NCBI RefSeq assembly: GCF_003946865.1
Contig: NZ_QXTH01000004.1
Coordinates: 310,001-374,000, forward strand
Direction: 5' to 3'
DNA from: Antribacter gilvus
GTDB taxonomy: Bacteria; Actinomycetota; Actinomycetes; Actinomycetales; Cellulomonadaceae
Length of the DNA stretch: 64,000 nt
The position numbers were made by a program, and so were the translations under genes. Position 1 is the first letter of the stretch. Every line of letters begins with the position of its first letter. Shown in pieces: positions 34,590 through 41,056 of the stretch. The notes beneath the pieces were generated by a model. The model was given only the letters and a program-made list of their open reading frames with translations. It made no database searches and was not told where the DNA came from.

Positions 34590-34612
34590 CCAGGCGGAAC
34601 CGCGGGCCTCGG

Positions 34613-34759
34613 CTAGTCGTCGGAGCGGTCTTCGCGCTTCTCAAAACCCTCGCTGGCGTGAAGGCCGGCCCAGACGAGCATGACGATGAGGCCAACGACC
34701 GCACCGGGGACGATCAGCATGGCCATGCCCATAACTGCGATGCCTTCCATGCCCGTCAT
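34613..34759 (-). CDS. small membrane protein, mobile-element type
   Basis: A 48-residue protein with a methionine-rich N-terminus (MTGMEGIAVMGMAM), one membrane helix (LIVPGAVVGLIVMLVWAGL) and a charged tail (EKREDRSDD). A short purine stretch (AAGG) precedes the start. Proteins of this form are frequent in actinomycete integrative elements. It is convergent with the truncated GntR gene. The function is unknown. Confidence 0.65.
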   Translation of the reverse strand: MTGMEGIAVMGMAMLIVPGAVVGLIVMLVWAGLHASEGFEKREDRSDD

Positions 34760-34927
34760 CCTTGCAGGCTCGTGAGGAGTTTCCTTACTGGCTCAGGGCG
34801 CGGCTCGCCGCGCGTTCGGCCCCGCCTGACGAAGTGCCTGACGACGACCGCGACCGTGGCGGCACAAGCGTGCACGCGTACGCACGGCTTCCCGTGGAGC
34901 GAGGTCTGATCCGGCAGTCCGGACACG

Positions 34928-34972
34928 TTTGCAAGCAGGGGGTCAGGGGTTCGAGTCCCCTTGGCCCCACCA
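34928..34972 (+). pseudogene. tRNA-Ala(UGC) 3' half
   Basis: This begins with the anticodon loop TTTGCAA (anticodon TGC, alanine), then the anticodon-stem strand GCAGG, the variable loop, the T arm AGGGG-TTCGAGT-CCCCT, the acceptor strand TGGCCCC, A and encoded CCA. The 5' half needed for a cloverleaf is absent: no GGGGCCA-like strand lies about 75 bp upstream. In M. tuberculosis the intact tRNA-Ala(UGC) lies at this place beside ppiA, so this is probably the displaced 3' end left by integration. Confidence 0.75.
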
Positions 34973-35020
34973 CGTCCCACCAGGGCCGATCCAATCGGCT
35001 CTCGGTGGGATTCGTCATTC
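34934..35020 (+). repeat. 87-bp repeat, copy 2
   Basis: The second copy of the tRNA-Ala 3' part plus the terminator-like hairpin, differing from copy 1 at two positions (34944 and 34966, both C where copy 1 has T). The C at 34966 restores a better acceptor pairing with a GGGGCC start, so this copy may be closer to the native tRNA. Confidence 0.75.
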
Positions 35021-35044
35021 GGTGGAAGAGCACCTAGGCAGAGA

Positions 35045-35078
35045 AGAGCCCCCGACCGGCTTCCCGGTCGAGGGCTCT
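35045..35078. terminator. bidirectional terminator hairpin
   Basis: AGAGCCC-CCGACCGG pairs with CCGGTCG-AGGGCTCT around a short loop, just after the stop of the minus-strand gene that follows. A TCTTCTCT stretch lies on the outgoing minus strand. Confidence 0.75.
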
Positions 35079-35098
35079 CCTTGTCCGCGGGCCAGTCG

Positions 35099-36256
35099 TC
35101 AGGCTTGGTCCTTGGGCGCCGACCCCTGCTCCTTCTCAGCAGCGCGGGCTGCGGCCTCCGCGATCTCCCGGGCCTTCGCGGCCGCGGAGTCGGAAGCCTT
35201 GGTCGCCGGAGCGGCCTCGGCAGCCGCGACTCCGGACTGCTTGGGTGAGGGCGCGTCCGTGGTCGCCGCCGTCGTGGTGGTCGACGTCGCGGTGGTCGAC
35301 GCGGGGCTGGGCGCCGGGGCCGCGCTCGCCGGCTCCGGGATCGGGGCACCCGACGCCAAGACGTCATCGCCCTTCCGGGACGCGGTGCGAGCCCTGGTCG
35401 TGGCCTTGGCCGCGGCCGCCTTGGCTGCCTCCGAGGCCTTGCCCGCAGCCTCGGCCGCACGGGTGCGCGCCGCCTCGGCGGCCTGAGCTGCCTTGGTGCT
35501 CAGGTCCTCGGCAGCGTGTGCGGCCTTGTCGGCGGCCTCGCGACCCTTTGCGACGGCGGTGCCCGCCGCTTCGCCGACCGTCTCGGCCGCCTGGGCCACG
35601 ACGTGCTTGGCATCACGAGCCGCACCCGTGTAGTCCGGCTTGGTGGCCTGCTCCCACGGCTCTGCCCATGGGTCGTTCTGCGGCTGGGCCCGCCTCCAGA
35701 ACACGTATCCCACCGCCGCAGCGCCGAGGCCGAACAGCGCCCACAGCCAGCCGCGCTTCCTTCCCGAGGCCTTGTCCGCCGAGGCGGCCACAGCGTCGGC
35801 GAGGGACTGCGCGGACACCGCAGCCGCCGTCGTGCCGCCCGCCAGACGGGCTTGGGACGACTCGGCCGCCTGGGCCGCCGCGGCGTTGAACGCCGCGACC
35901 ATCTTGGGCAGGATCTCGTCGACCAGCTTGTCGTGCGCGCTGTCGATGACGGGGGCGGCTTTCACCGCCGCCTTCTCGACGCGCGGGGCGGCAGCCTGCA
36001 CTCCGTCCTGCCAGACCTTCTCGGCGCGCGGGGTCAGCCACGCGGCGAGCTCCGACACCTTCGGCTCAGCCCACCCCTTGGCCTGTGTGGCCCTCTCCTT
36101 CGCCTGGCCGGCAAGGATGCCGGCCTGCACAGCTGCGCGAGAACCTGCGTCAGCCAGGACCGCGGCTGCGGCTGCCGCGGACTCCTTCAGCTTCTCCGCA
36201 TCGATCTGCTCGAACTTGCTGGTGTCGACGTGGTCGGTCAGCTTCTTGCGCGTCAT
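35099..36256 (-). CDS. Ala/Lys-rich membrane-linked protein
   Basis: This 385-residue low-complexity protein is rich in alanine. The N-terminus MTRKKLTDHVDTSKFEQID is conserved in Micrococcales proteins at this locus. Long amphipathic, probably coiled-coil helices follow, then one membrane helix (GWLWALFGLGAAAVGYVFWRR, about 167-187) and a C-terminal Ala-rich stretch with Thr/Pro-rich linkers. The start is ATG 36256 with GGAGG. The function is unknown; helical repeats with one membrane span suggest a structural or envelope role. It is divergent from ppiA. Confidence 0.8.
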   Translation of the reverse strand: MTRKKLTDHVDTSKFEQIDAEKLKESAAAAAAVLADAGSRAAVQAGILAGQAKERATQAKGWAEPKVSELAAWLTPRAEKVWQDGVQAAAPRVEKAAVKAAPVIDSAHDKLVDEILPKMVAAFNAAAAQAAESSQARLAGGTTAAAVSAQSLADAVAASADKASGRKRGWLWALFGLGAAAVGYVFWRRAQPQNDPWAEPWEQATKPDYTGAARDAKHVVAQAAETVGEAAGTAVAKGREAADKAAHAAEDLSTKAAQAAEAARTRAAEAAGKASEAAKAAAAKATTRARTASRKGDDVLASGAPIPEPASAAPAPSPASTTATSTTTTAATTDAPSPKQSGVAAAEAAPATKASDSAAAKAREIAEAAARAAEKEQGSAPKDQA

Positions 36257-36424
36257 GGAAATACCTCCGGGACGCCGGTCCTGGGTCGGATGAACAGTAC
36301 GTTTCCCTCGTGTCCCCACTCTGCCACCGGTGCGCGGACGAAGCGAGGGAAGTCCGCGCCGGAGTCCGGTCCGCGCCTGGCGTACTGCCAGCGAACGGGT
36401 GCCTCGGCATGGGAGGATTGAGCC

Positions 36425-36964
36425 ATGTTCGCAACCCTGCACACCACCTCTGGTGACATCCGCATCGAGCTCCTGCCGAACCACGCGCCCAAGACCGTGG
36501 CGAACTTCGTCGGGCTCGCGACCGGCACCAAGGTCTGGACGGACCCGCGCACCGGTGAGGAGCGCAAGGACCCGTTCTACGACGGGCTGATCTTCCACCG
36601 CGTGATCCAGGACTTCATGATCCAGGGCGGCTGCCCCCTCGGGACCGGTACCGGCGGACCCGGCTACACGTTCGAGGACGAGATCCACCCGGAACTCTCC
36701 TTCGACCAGAAGTACCTCCTCGCCATGGCGAACTCGGGCAAGCGCCGCAACCCTGTCACCGGCGAGACCGAGGGCACCAACGGGTCGCAGTTCTTCATCA
36801 CCACTACCGTCACCCCGTGGCTGAACGGCAAGCACTCGATTTTCGGTCGCGTGGCCGACGACGCGTCGCGGGCCGTCGTGGACGCGATCGACCAGGCGCG
36901 TACCCGTCCGGGTGACCGCCCGGTCGAGGACATCGCCATCACGTCGGTCACCATCGAGGACTGA
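36425..36964 (+). CDS. ppiA: cyclophilin-type peptidyl-prolyl isomerase
   Basis: This 179-residue cyclophilin has the family core in full: FYDGLIFHRVIQDFMIQGG, the GTNGSQFFI catalytic segment and the W of TPWLNGKHSIFG. It catalyses cis-trans isomerisation at proline. Without a signal peptide it is cytoplasmic. In the conserved near-origin order it comes before the rhomboid and crgA genes, as ppiA does in M. tuberculosis. Confidence 0.93.
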   Translation: MFATLHTTSGDIRIELLPNHAPKTVANFVGLATGTKVWTDPRTGEERKDPFYDGLIFHRVIQDFMIQGGCPLGTGTGGPGYTFEDEIHPELSFDQKYLLAMANSGKRRNPVTGETEGTNGSQFFITTTVTPWLNGKHSIFGRVADDASRAVVDAIDQARTRPGDRPVEDIAITSVTIED

Positions 36965-37059
36965 GCATCAGCGCGGAGCATGGCGGCGGGCCTGCAGGCC
37001 CGGGCCCCGCCGACCCCGGCGCGGCCGGACCACCGGTCTGCCCGCGGCACCCGGACCGG

Positions 37060-37878
37060 GTGTCGTACGTGCGGTGCCAGCGTTGCGGCCGCCCCACCTG
37101 CCCGGAGTGCCAGCGCCCTGCCGCAGTCGGAGTCCAGTGCGTCGACTGCGTCCGGGACGCCGCCCGGGCCGCGCCGCGGGTGCGTACCGCGCTCGGCGGT
37201 GCGGCGACGACGGGCCGGCCCATGGTGACGATCTCCATCGTCGCGATCTGCGCCGTGAGCTGGCTCCTCCAGCTGGTGACCGGCGGGCAGTGGACCACCC
37301 TGTGGCAGTTCTGGCCGGGAGCGGGGATCGACGGGGAGCCCTGGAGGTTCTTCACCGCCGCGTTCCTGCACGCCACCCCCATGCCGTTGCACATCCTGTT
37401 CAACATGTACGCCCTGTGGATCACCGGCTCGTTCCTCGAACCGATCCTCGGCCGCGCGCGCTTCGTCGTGCTCTGCGTGCTCGCAGCGGTCGGCGGGTCC
37501 GTGGGAGTTCTCGTGCTGTCCCCCGGGCCGGAGCTCACGGCCTCGGGCATGTATGTGTGGGGGCCCGCGGTGGTGGGGGCGTCCGGCATGGTGTTCGGTC
37601 TCTTCGGCGCGATGCTGCCGGTGCTGAACCGGCTCGGCCGGAGCGGCGGACAGATCCTGGTGCTGCTCGCGGTGAACCTCGTGATCGGCTTCAGGGTGCC
37701 GGGCATCGCCTGGCAGGCCCACCTCGGTGGGCTCGTCACAGGTGCCGTCGTGGCCGCAGCCTTCGCCTATGCGCCCCGCTCGATGCGCGCGGCCGCGGCC
37801 TGGCTCGTGCCGGTGGTCGGCATGGTGGTCCTCGTGGTCGCCTCGACCTGGAAGTACGCCTCGGTCGGGGTCCTGTAG
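37060..37878 (+). CDS. rhomboid-family intramembrane serine protease
   Basis: This protein of about 272 residues has an N-terminal zinc-finger-like cysteine cluster (CQRCGRPTCPECQRPAAVGVQC, split as CQRC, CPEC and CVDCV), six membrane helices, the catalytic serine in GASGMVFGLFG and the histidine in WQAHLGG. The listed start is GTG 37060. Family conservation (VCPRHPDRVSYVRC) extends about 12 residues upstream in frame, and the frame is open from 36916 with no ATG, GTG or TTG. The true start may be CTG at 36961, overlapping the ppiA stop. Confidence 0.88.
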   Translation: MSYVRCQRCGRPTCPECQRPAAVGVQCVDCVRDAARAAPRVRTALGGAATTGRPMVTISIVAICAVSWLLQLVTGGQWTTLWQFWPGAGIDGEPWRFFTAAFLHATPMPLHILFNMYALWITGSFLEPILGRARFVVLCVLAAVGGSVGVLVLSPGPELTASGMYVWGPAVVGASGMVFGLFGAMLPVLNRLGRSGGQILVLLAVNLVIGFRVPGIAWQAHLGGLVTGAVVAAAFAYAPRSMRAAAAWLVPVVGMVVLVVASTWKYASVGVL

Positions 37879-37939
37879 GTGCCGGCTACGGTGCCGTCCT
37901 CAGGACCCCGACAGGGCGAAGGTCTCTTTTCCCCAGCTT

Positions 37940-37989
37940 TACCCACAGCTGTGGGTATCTTCGACCTACCACGCCACGCCTGTGGAAAA
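37940..37989. promoter_or_regulatory. 18-bp palindrome and DnaA-box-like site
   Basis: A perfect palindrome, TACCCACAG-CTGTGGGTA (37940-37957), and TGTGGAAAA (37981-37989, complement TTTTCCACA, which fits the relaxed DnaA box TTWTNCACA) lie in the short gap between the convergent rhomboid and crgA genes. They could be a DnaA-binding pair near the origin or a weak terminator. Confidence 0.4.
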
Positions 37990-38250
37990 TTAGCGCCAGC
38001 GGGTCGTGAGGGCGAAGCCGGCCACGATCAGACCGAAGCCCACGGCGAGGTTCCAGCGGCCGATCTGCGGGATCGGCAGGCCGAGACCCGAGCTGGTGAG
38101 GTAGAACGTCACCACCCAGGCAAGGCCGAGGATCATGAGACCCAGCATGACCGGAGCGAGCCAGGGTGGGCTCACCTGCGGCTGCGATGCGGCAGCAGGC
38201 TTGTCCGCGTCCGGCGCGGTCTTCTTCTTGCGGGACTTCGACTCGGGCAC
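37990..38250 (-). CDS. crgA: cell division protein CrgA
   Basis: This 86-residue protein has a Lys-rich N-terminus (ESKSRKKK) and two membrane helices (WLAPVMLGLMILGLAWVVTFYL and WNLAVGFGLIVAGFALT), the CrgA form. CrgA helps recruit peptidoglycan synthases to the division site. A GTG start at 38250 with AGGAG upstream gives the family length; the longer open frame has no homology. Its position before the DUF881 and trpG genes is conserved across actinobacteria. Confidence 0.9.
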   Translation of the reverse strand: MPESKSRKKKTAPDADKPAAASQPQVSPPWLAPVMLGLMILGLAWVVTFYLTSSGLGLPIPQIGRWNLAVGFGLIVAGFALTTRWR

Positions 38251-38441
38251 GAGGCGGGCTCCTGTCCTGGAGGTGACGGCCGGCCCCAGATGGTCGGCCG
38301 ACGACGGCTTTCGTGGACTAGCGTAGTGGTCACCATGACGCATGAGTGACACAGGATGCGTCAACGAGCACTCGGGTTTTGCCGGCAGGCGACCAGGGCA
38401 GCGGGAAACCACCCAGGAAGCGTGACGAAGGGGGCCTGGTG

Positions 38442-39209
38442 ATGGCCGGATCGGGCACAGGGCCGCAAAGCCCGCCGCTGCGTGTGCAGCTGCGTTCCTC
38501 CATGACCGTGGGCGCAGTCCTGGCTGCGGCGGGCCTTCTCTTCGCCGCCAGCGCCCAGCTGGCAGACACCTCGGGCGGCCGCGACGCCCAGGACCTCGCC
38601 ACGCTGGCCGACGCCGAGGCGCGCCGTGTCACCGAGCTGGCCTCGAGGGCGGAGGACCTCGACGCAGAGGTCCGGGCGCTCGACCGGCAGGTGGCCGCTG
38701 ACGTGCCCCGGACGGATCCCGCCCTCGCCGCGCGCCAGGGCGTCGCCGCCGGAACACTGCCGGTCACAGGGCCCGGGCTCACGGTGTCGCTCGACGACGC
38801 CCCGCCGTCGTCCTGGTCGATCTCGGGCGCCACTGCTGACGACCTGGTGGTTCACCAGCAGGACCTGCAGGACGTGATCAACGCGCTCTGGGCCGGCGGC
38901 GCCGAGGCGATGACGCTGCAGGGCGAGCGGGTCACCGCGACGTCAGCCTTCCGATGCTCGGGAAACATCCTGCTGCTGCACGGCAAGGTGTTCTCGCCGC
39001 CCTATGTCGTGACGGTGGTGGGCGACCCGGACCAGCTCGAGGCGGCGCTCGACCGGTCGGAGGGCGTGCAGACCTACCGCGACTACGTGAGCCTGATGAA
39101 CCTCGGCTGGGCGGTCCAGCGTCACGACGCAGTCGAGCTCCCCGCCTACTCCGCGGGCAGCGGCCTCCGTCATGCACAGGTTCCCGACGGAACGGACGTC
39201 TTCTCGTGA
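38442..39209 (+). CDS. DUF881 family protein
   Basis: This 255-residue protein has an N-terminal membrane helix (SSMTVGAVLAAAGLLFAASAQL) and an extracytoplasmic DUF881 domain, with a short coiled coil (about 45-80) and the conserved DLQDVINALWAGGAEAM and TAFRCSGNILLLHG-like segments. It corresponds to Rv0012 of M. tuberculosis. GTG at 38439 directly before the ATG is an alternative start after GAAGGGGG. The stop overlaps the sortase start. Confidence 0.86.
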   Translation: MAGSGTGPQSPPLRVQLRSSMTVGAVLAAAGLLFAASAQLADTSGGRDAQDLATLADAEARRVTELASRAEDLDAEVRALDRQVAADVPRTDPALAARQGVAAGTLPVTGPGLTVSLDDAPPSSWSISGATADDLVVHQQDLQDVINALWAGGAEAMTLQGERVTATSAFRCSGNILLLHGKVFSPPYVVTVVGDPDQLEAALDRSEGVQTYRDYVSLMNLGWAVQRHDAVELPAYSAGSGLRHAQVPDGTDVFS

Positions 39210-40066
39210 CCCACGCGCCGGACACGCGCCCGAGCGCCAACCAGTGGTGGGAGCCCTCGCCCGTGGCGAGGCACTATGCGCCGCCTCCCCGTGCCCGACG
39301 GCAGTCGGGCGACTCGGGCGGGGTCGTGGCCTCCGCGGTCGGCGTGGTGGGCGAGCTCCTCGTCACGGCCGGCGTGATCCTCGGCCTGTTCGTGGTCTGG
39401 CAGCTCTGGTGGACCGACGTCGAGGGCGACCGGGCCCAGGCGGAGATCATCGCGGGGCTCGACTGGACTCCCCCGCCGGCGGAGCCGGCCGGCCCGGCCG
39501 TGGCCACGCAGCACCGCGCACCGGAAGCACCACCTGTCGCCGCCCCGCCCACAGAGGGCGAGGTCTTCGGCCAGCTGTACGTCCCCCGCTGGGGAGCGGA
39601 CTACGTCAAGCCGATCGCTGAGGGCGTGGAGAAGGAATCGGTCCTCGACACGATCGGGATCGGCCACTACCCGGACACCGCGATGCCGGGCGACCTGGGC
39701 AACTTCTCCACCGCTGCGCACCGCACCACCTACGGCAAGCCGTTCCACCTGATCGCCGACCTCCAGGCGGGAGACCCGGTGGTGGTGCGCACGGAAGACA
39801 CCTGGTACGTCTACCGCGTGACGGAGTCGAAGATCGTCACGCCCTGGCAGACCGAGGTGGTGGCTCCGGTTCCCGGTCTGAAGGCGGGCGACCCGCTGCC
39901 AGAGCTGACGCAGCGCTTCATCACACTGACCTCGTGCCACCCGATGTACTCCGCCAAGGAGCGCTACATCGTGCACGGGGAGCTGGACTACTGGGCGCCG
40001 GTGAGCGAGGGCACGCCGCAGGAGCTGCTCGACGCCGGGATCTCGTTCGCCGACGGAGGACTCTGA
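39206..40066 (+). CDS. srtE: class E sortase
   Basis: This 286-residue class E sortase has a membrane helix (about 49-69), a Pro/Ala-rich linker and a sortase domain with histidine 172 in AAHRTT, cysteine 244 in LTSCHP, and an arginine soon after in KERYIVHGE. Class E enzymes typically process LAxTG proteins of high-GC Gram-positives in a housekeeping role. The GTG start overlaps the DUF881 stop (GTGA); the stop overlaps the next small gene. Confidence 0.9.
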   Translation: MTHAPDTRPSANQWWEPSPVARHYAPPPRARRQSGDSGGVVASAVGVVGELLVTAGVILGLFVVWQLWWTDVEGDRAQAEIIAGLDWTPPPAEPAGPAVATQHRAPEAPPVAAPPTEGEVFGQLYVPRWGADYVKPIAEGVEKESVLDTIGIGHYPDTAMPGDLGNFSTAAHRTTYGKPFHLIADLQAGDPVVVRTEDTWYVYRVTESKIVTPWQTEVVAPVPGLKAGDPLPELTQRFITLTSCHPMYSAKERYIVHGELDYWAPVSEGTPQELLDAGISFADGGL

Positions 40067-40233
40067 TGTACGGCCTGATCTGGCGACTGCTGCCCGGACC
40101 GGTGTGGCTGCGGGCGATCCTGGCGCTGCTCCTCGCAGCCCTGGCGGTCGCAGCCTGCTTCGAGTGGCTGTTCCCGTGGCTCGCGGAGTACATGCCGTTC
40201 AACGAGACGACGGTGGGCGCGGCCGCGGCGTGA
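40066..40233 (+). CDS. small membrane protein next to srtE
   Basis: A 55-residue protein with one or two hydrophobic stretches (LRAILALLLAALAVAACFEWLF) and a short tail ending in PFNETT and Ala. Its ATG overlaps the sortase stop by one base. Small proteins like this follow class E sortases in many Micrococcales. The function is unknown. Confidence 0.78.
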   Translation: MYGLIWRLLPGPVWLRAILALLLAALAVAACFEWLFPWLAEYMPFNETTVGAAAA

Positions 40234-40301
40234 GCAGGTTGCTCGTGTCGGCGGGGCACCGAGTATCCTCGGCGGGACACTGCTGACGGAAGGTGAGGTC
40301 G

Positions 40302-40955
40302 ATGACCCGGATCCTCGTCGTGGACAACTACGACTCGTTCGTCTACACGATCGTCGGCTACCTGGACCAGCTCGGCGCGAGCACCGTCGTGGTGCGCAAC
40401 GACGCCGTGCCCGAGCCGGACGCCGACGGTCGCTTCCGCGACGCCGACGGAACACCGTTCGACGGGGTCCTGGTCTCGCCGGGTCCCGGCACACCCCACG
40501 AGGCAGGAAGCAGCGAGGACGTGATCCGGGCGTGCGCCAGGTCGCGCACCCCGATGCTCGGTGTCTGCCTCGGGCACCAGGCCCTCGCCGAGGTCTACGG
40601 TGCGAAGGTCACGCACGCCCCAGAGCTCATGCACGGCAAGACGAGCCTCGTGGAGCACGACGGCGCGGGCGTGCTGGCCGGTCTCGGTTCGCCGTTCACC
40701 GCGACGCGTTACCACTCGCTCGCCGCGACGCCCGACTCGATCCCGGACGAGCTCGCCGTCACCTGCACCACCGAGAGCGGCGTCGTCATGGGGCTGCAGC
40801 ACCGTGAGCTGCCTCTGCACGGTGTCCAGTTCCACCCGGAGTCCGTGCTGACCGAGGGCGGGCACCGTCTCCTCGCCAACTGGCTCGAGCTGTGCGGCCT
40901 TGCCGGGGCGGTCGAGCGGTCGGCCGGCATGGCCCCGCTGGTCCATACGGACTGA
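40302..40955 (+). CDS. trpG: glutamine amidotransferase, anthranilate/ADC synthase component II
   Basis: This 217-residue class I glutamine amidotransferase supplies ammonia for anthranilate or aminodeoxychorismate synthesis. Signatures are ILVVDNYDSFVYT, SPGPGTP, the nucleophile cysteine in MLGVCLGHQ (about residue 88) and the HPES histidine-glutamate near 178. ATG at 40302 is preferred over 40293 from family starts. M. tuberculosis has trpG at the same point. It may serve folate (pabA) as well as tryptophan. Confidence 0.9.
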   Translation: MTRILVVDNYDSFVYTIVGYLDQLGASTVVVRNDAVPEPDADGRFRDADGTPFDGVLVSPGPGTPHEAGSSEDVIRACARSRTPMLGVCLGHQALAEVYGAKVTHAPELMHGKTSLVEHDGAGVLAGLGSPFTATRYHSLAATPDSIPDELAVTCTTESGVVMGLQHRELPLHGVQFHPESVLTEGGHRLLANWLELCGLAGAVERSAGMAPLVHTD

Positions 40956-40997
40956 CGTCGTCGAGCGGGCGGCGGCAGTGCCCGCGCGACACGCCTG

Positions 40998-41046
40998 GAG
41001 AACGACGAAGGCGGGCGCCCGATGGGCGCCCGCCTTCGTCGTTCTC
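40998..41046. terminator. strong bidirectional terminator
   Basis: A perfect stem of 23 bp (GAGAACGACGAAGGCGGGCG at its 5' side) with a 3-nt GAT loop lies between the convergent trpG and pknB genes. It is the strongest hairpin I see in the window. Confidence 0.9.
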
Positions 41047-41056
41047 GGGTGGGGGG

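Larger units (their letters stand above)
34168..35020. mobile_element. relic of an integrated element at tRNA-Ala
   Basis: The 766-bp period between the two 87-bp tRNA-derived repeats encloses a 5'-truncated GntR/UTRA regulator and a 48-residue membrane protein, both of kinds common in actinomycete integrative conjugative elements (KorSA-like regulator, small membrane proteins). No integrase, excisionase or replication gene remains. I read it as the end of a decayed element. The region 34760-34927 holds nothing I can identify. Confidence 0.6.

Noticed and set aside
34168-34972. Possible tmRNA (ssrA) 3' end
   Set aside because: The acceptor strands TGGCTCC and TGGCCCC could pair with the tmRNA 5' end GGGGCTG, but no such 5' end with a GGTTTCGAC-like segment lies within 450 bp upstream of either copy, and copy 2 has the tRNA-Ala anticodon loop TTTGCAA.
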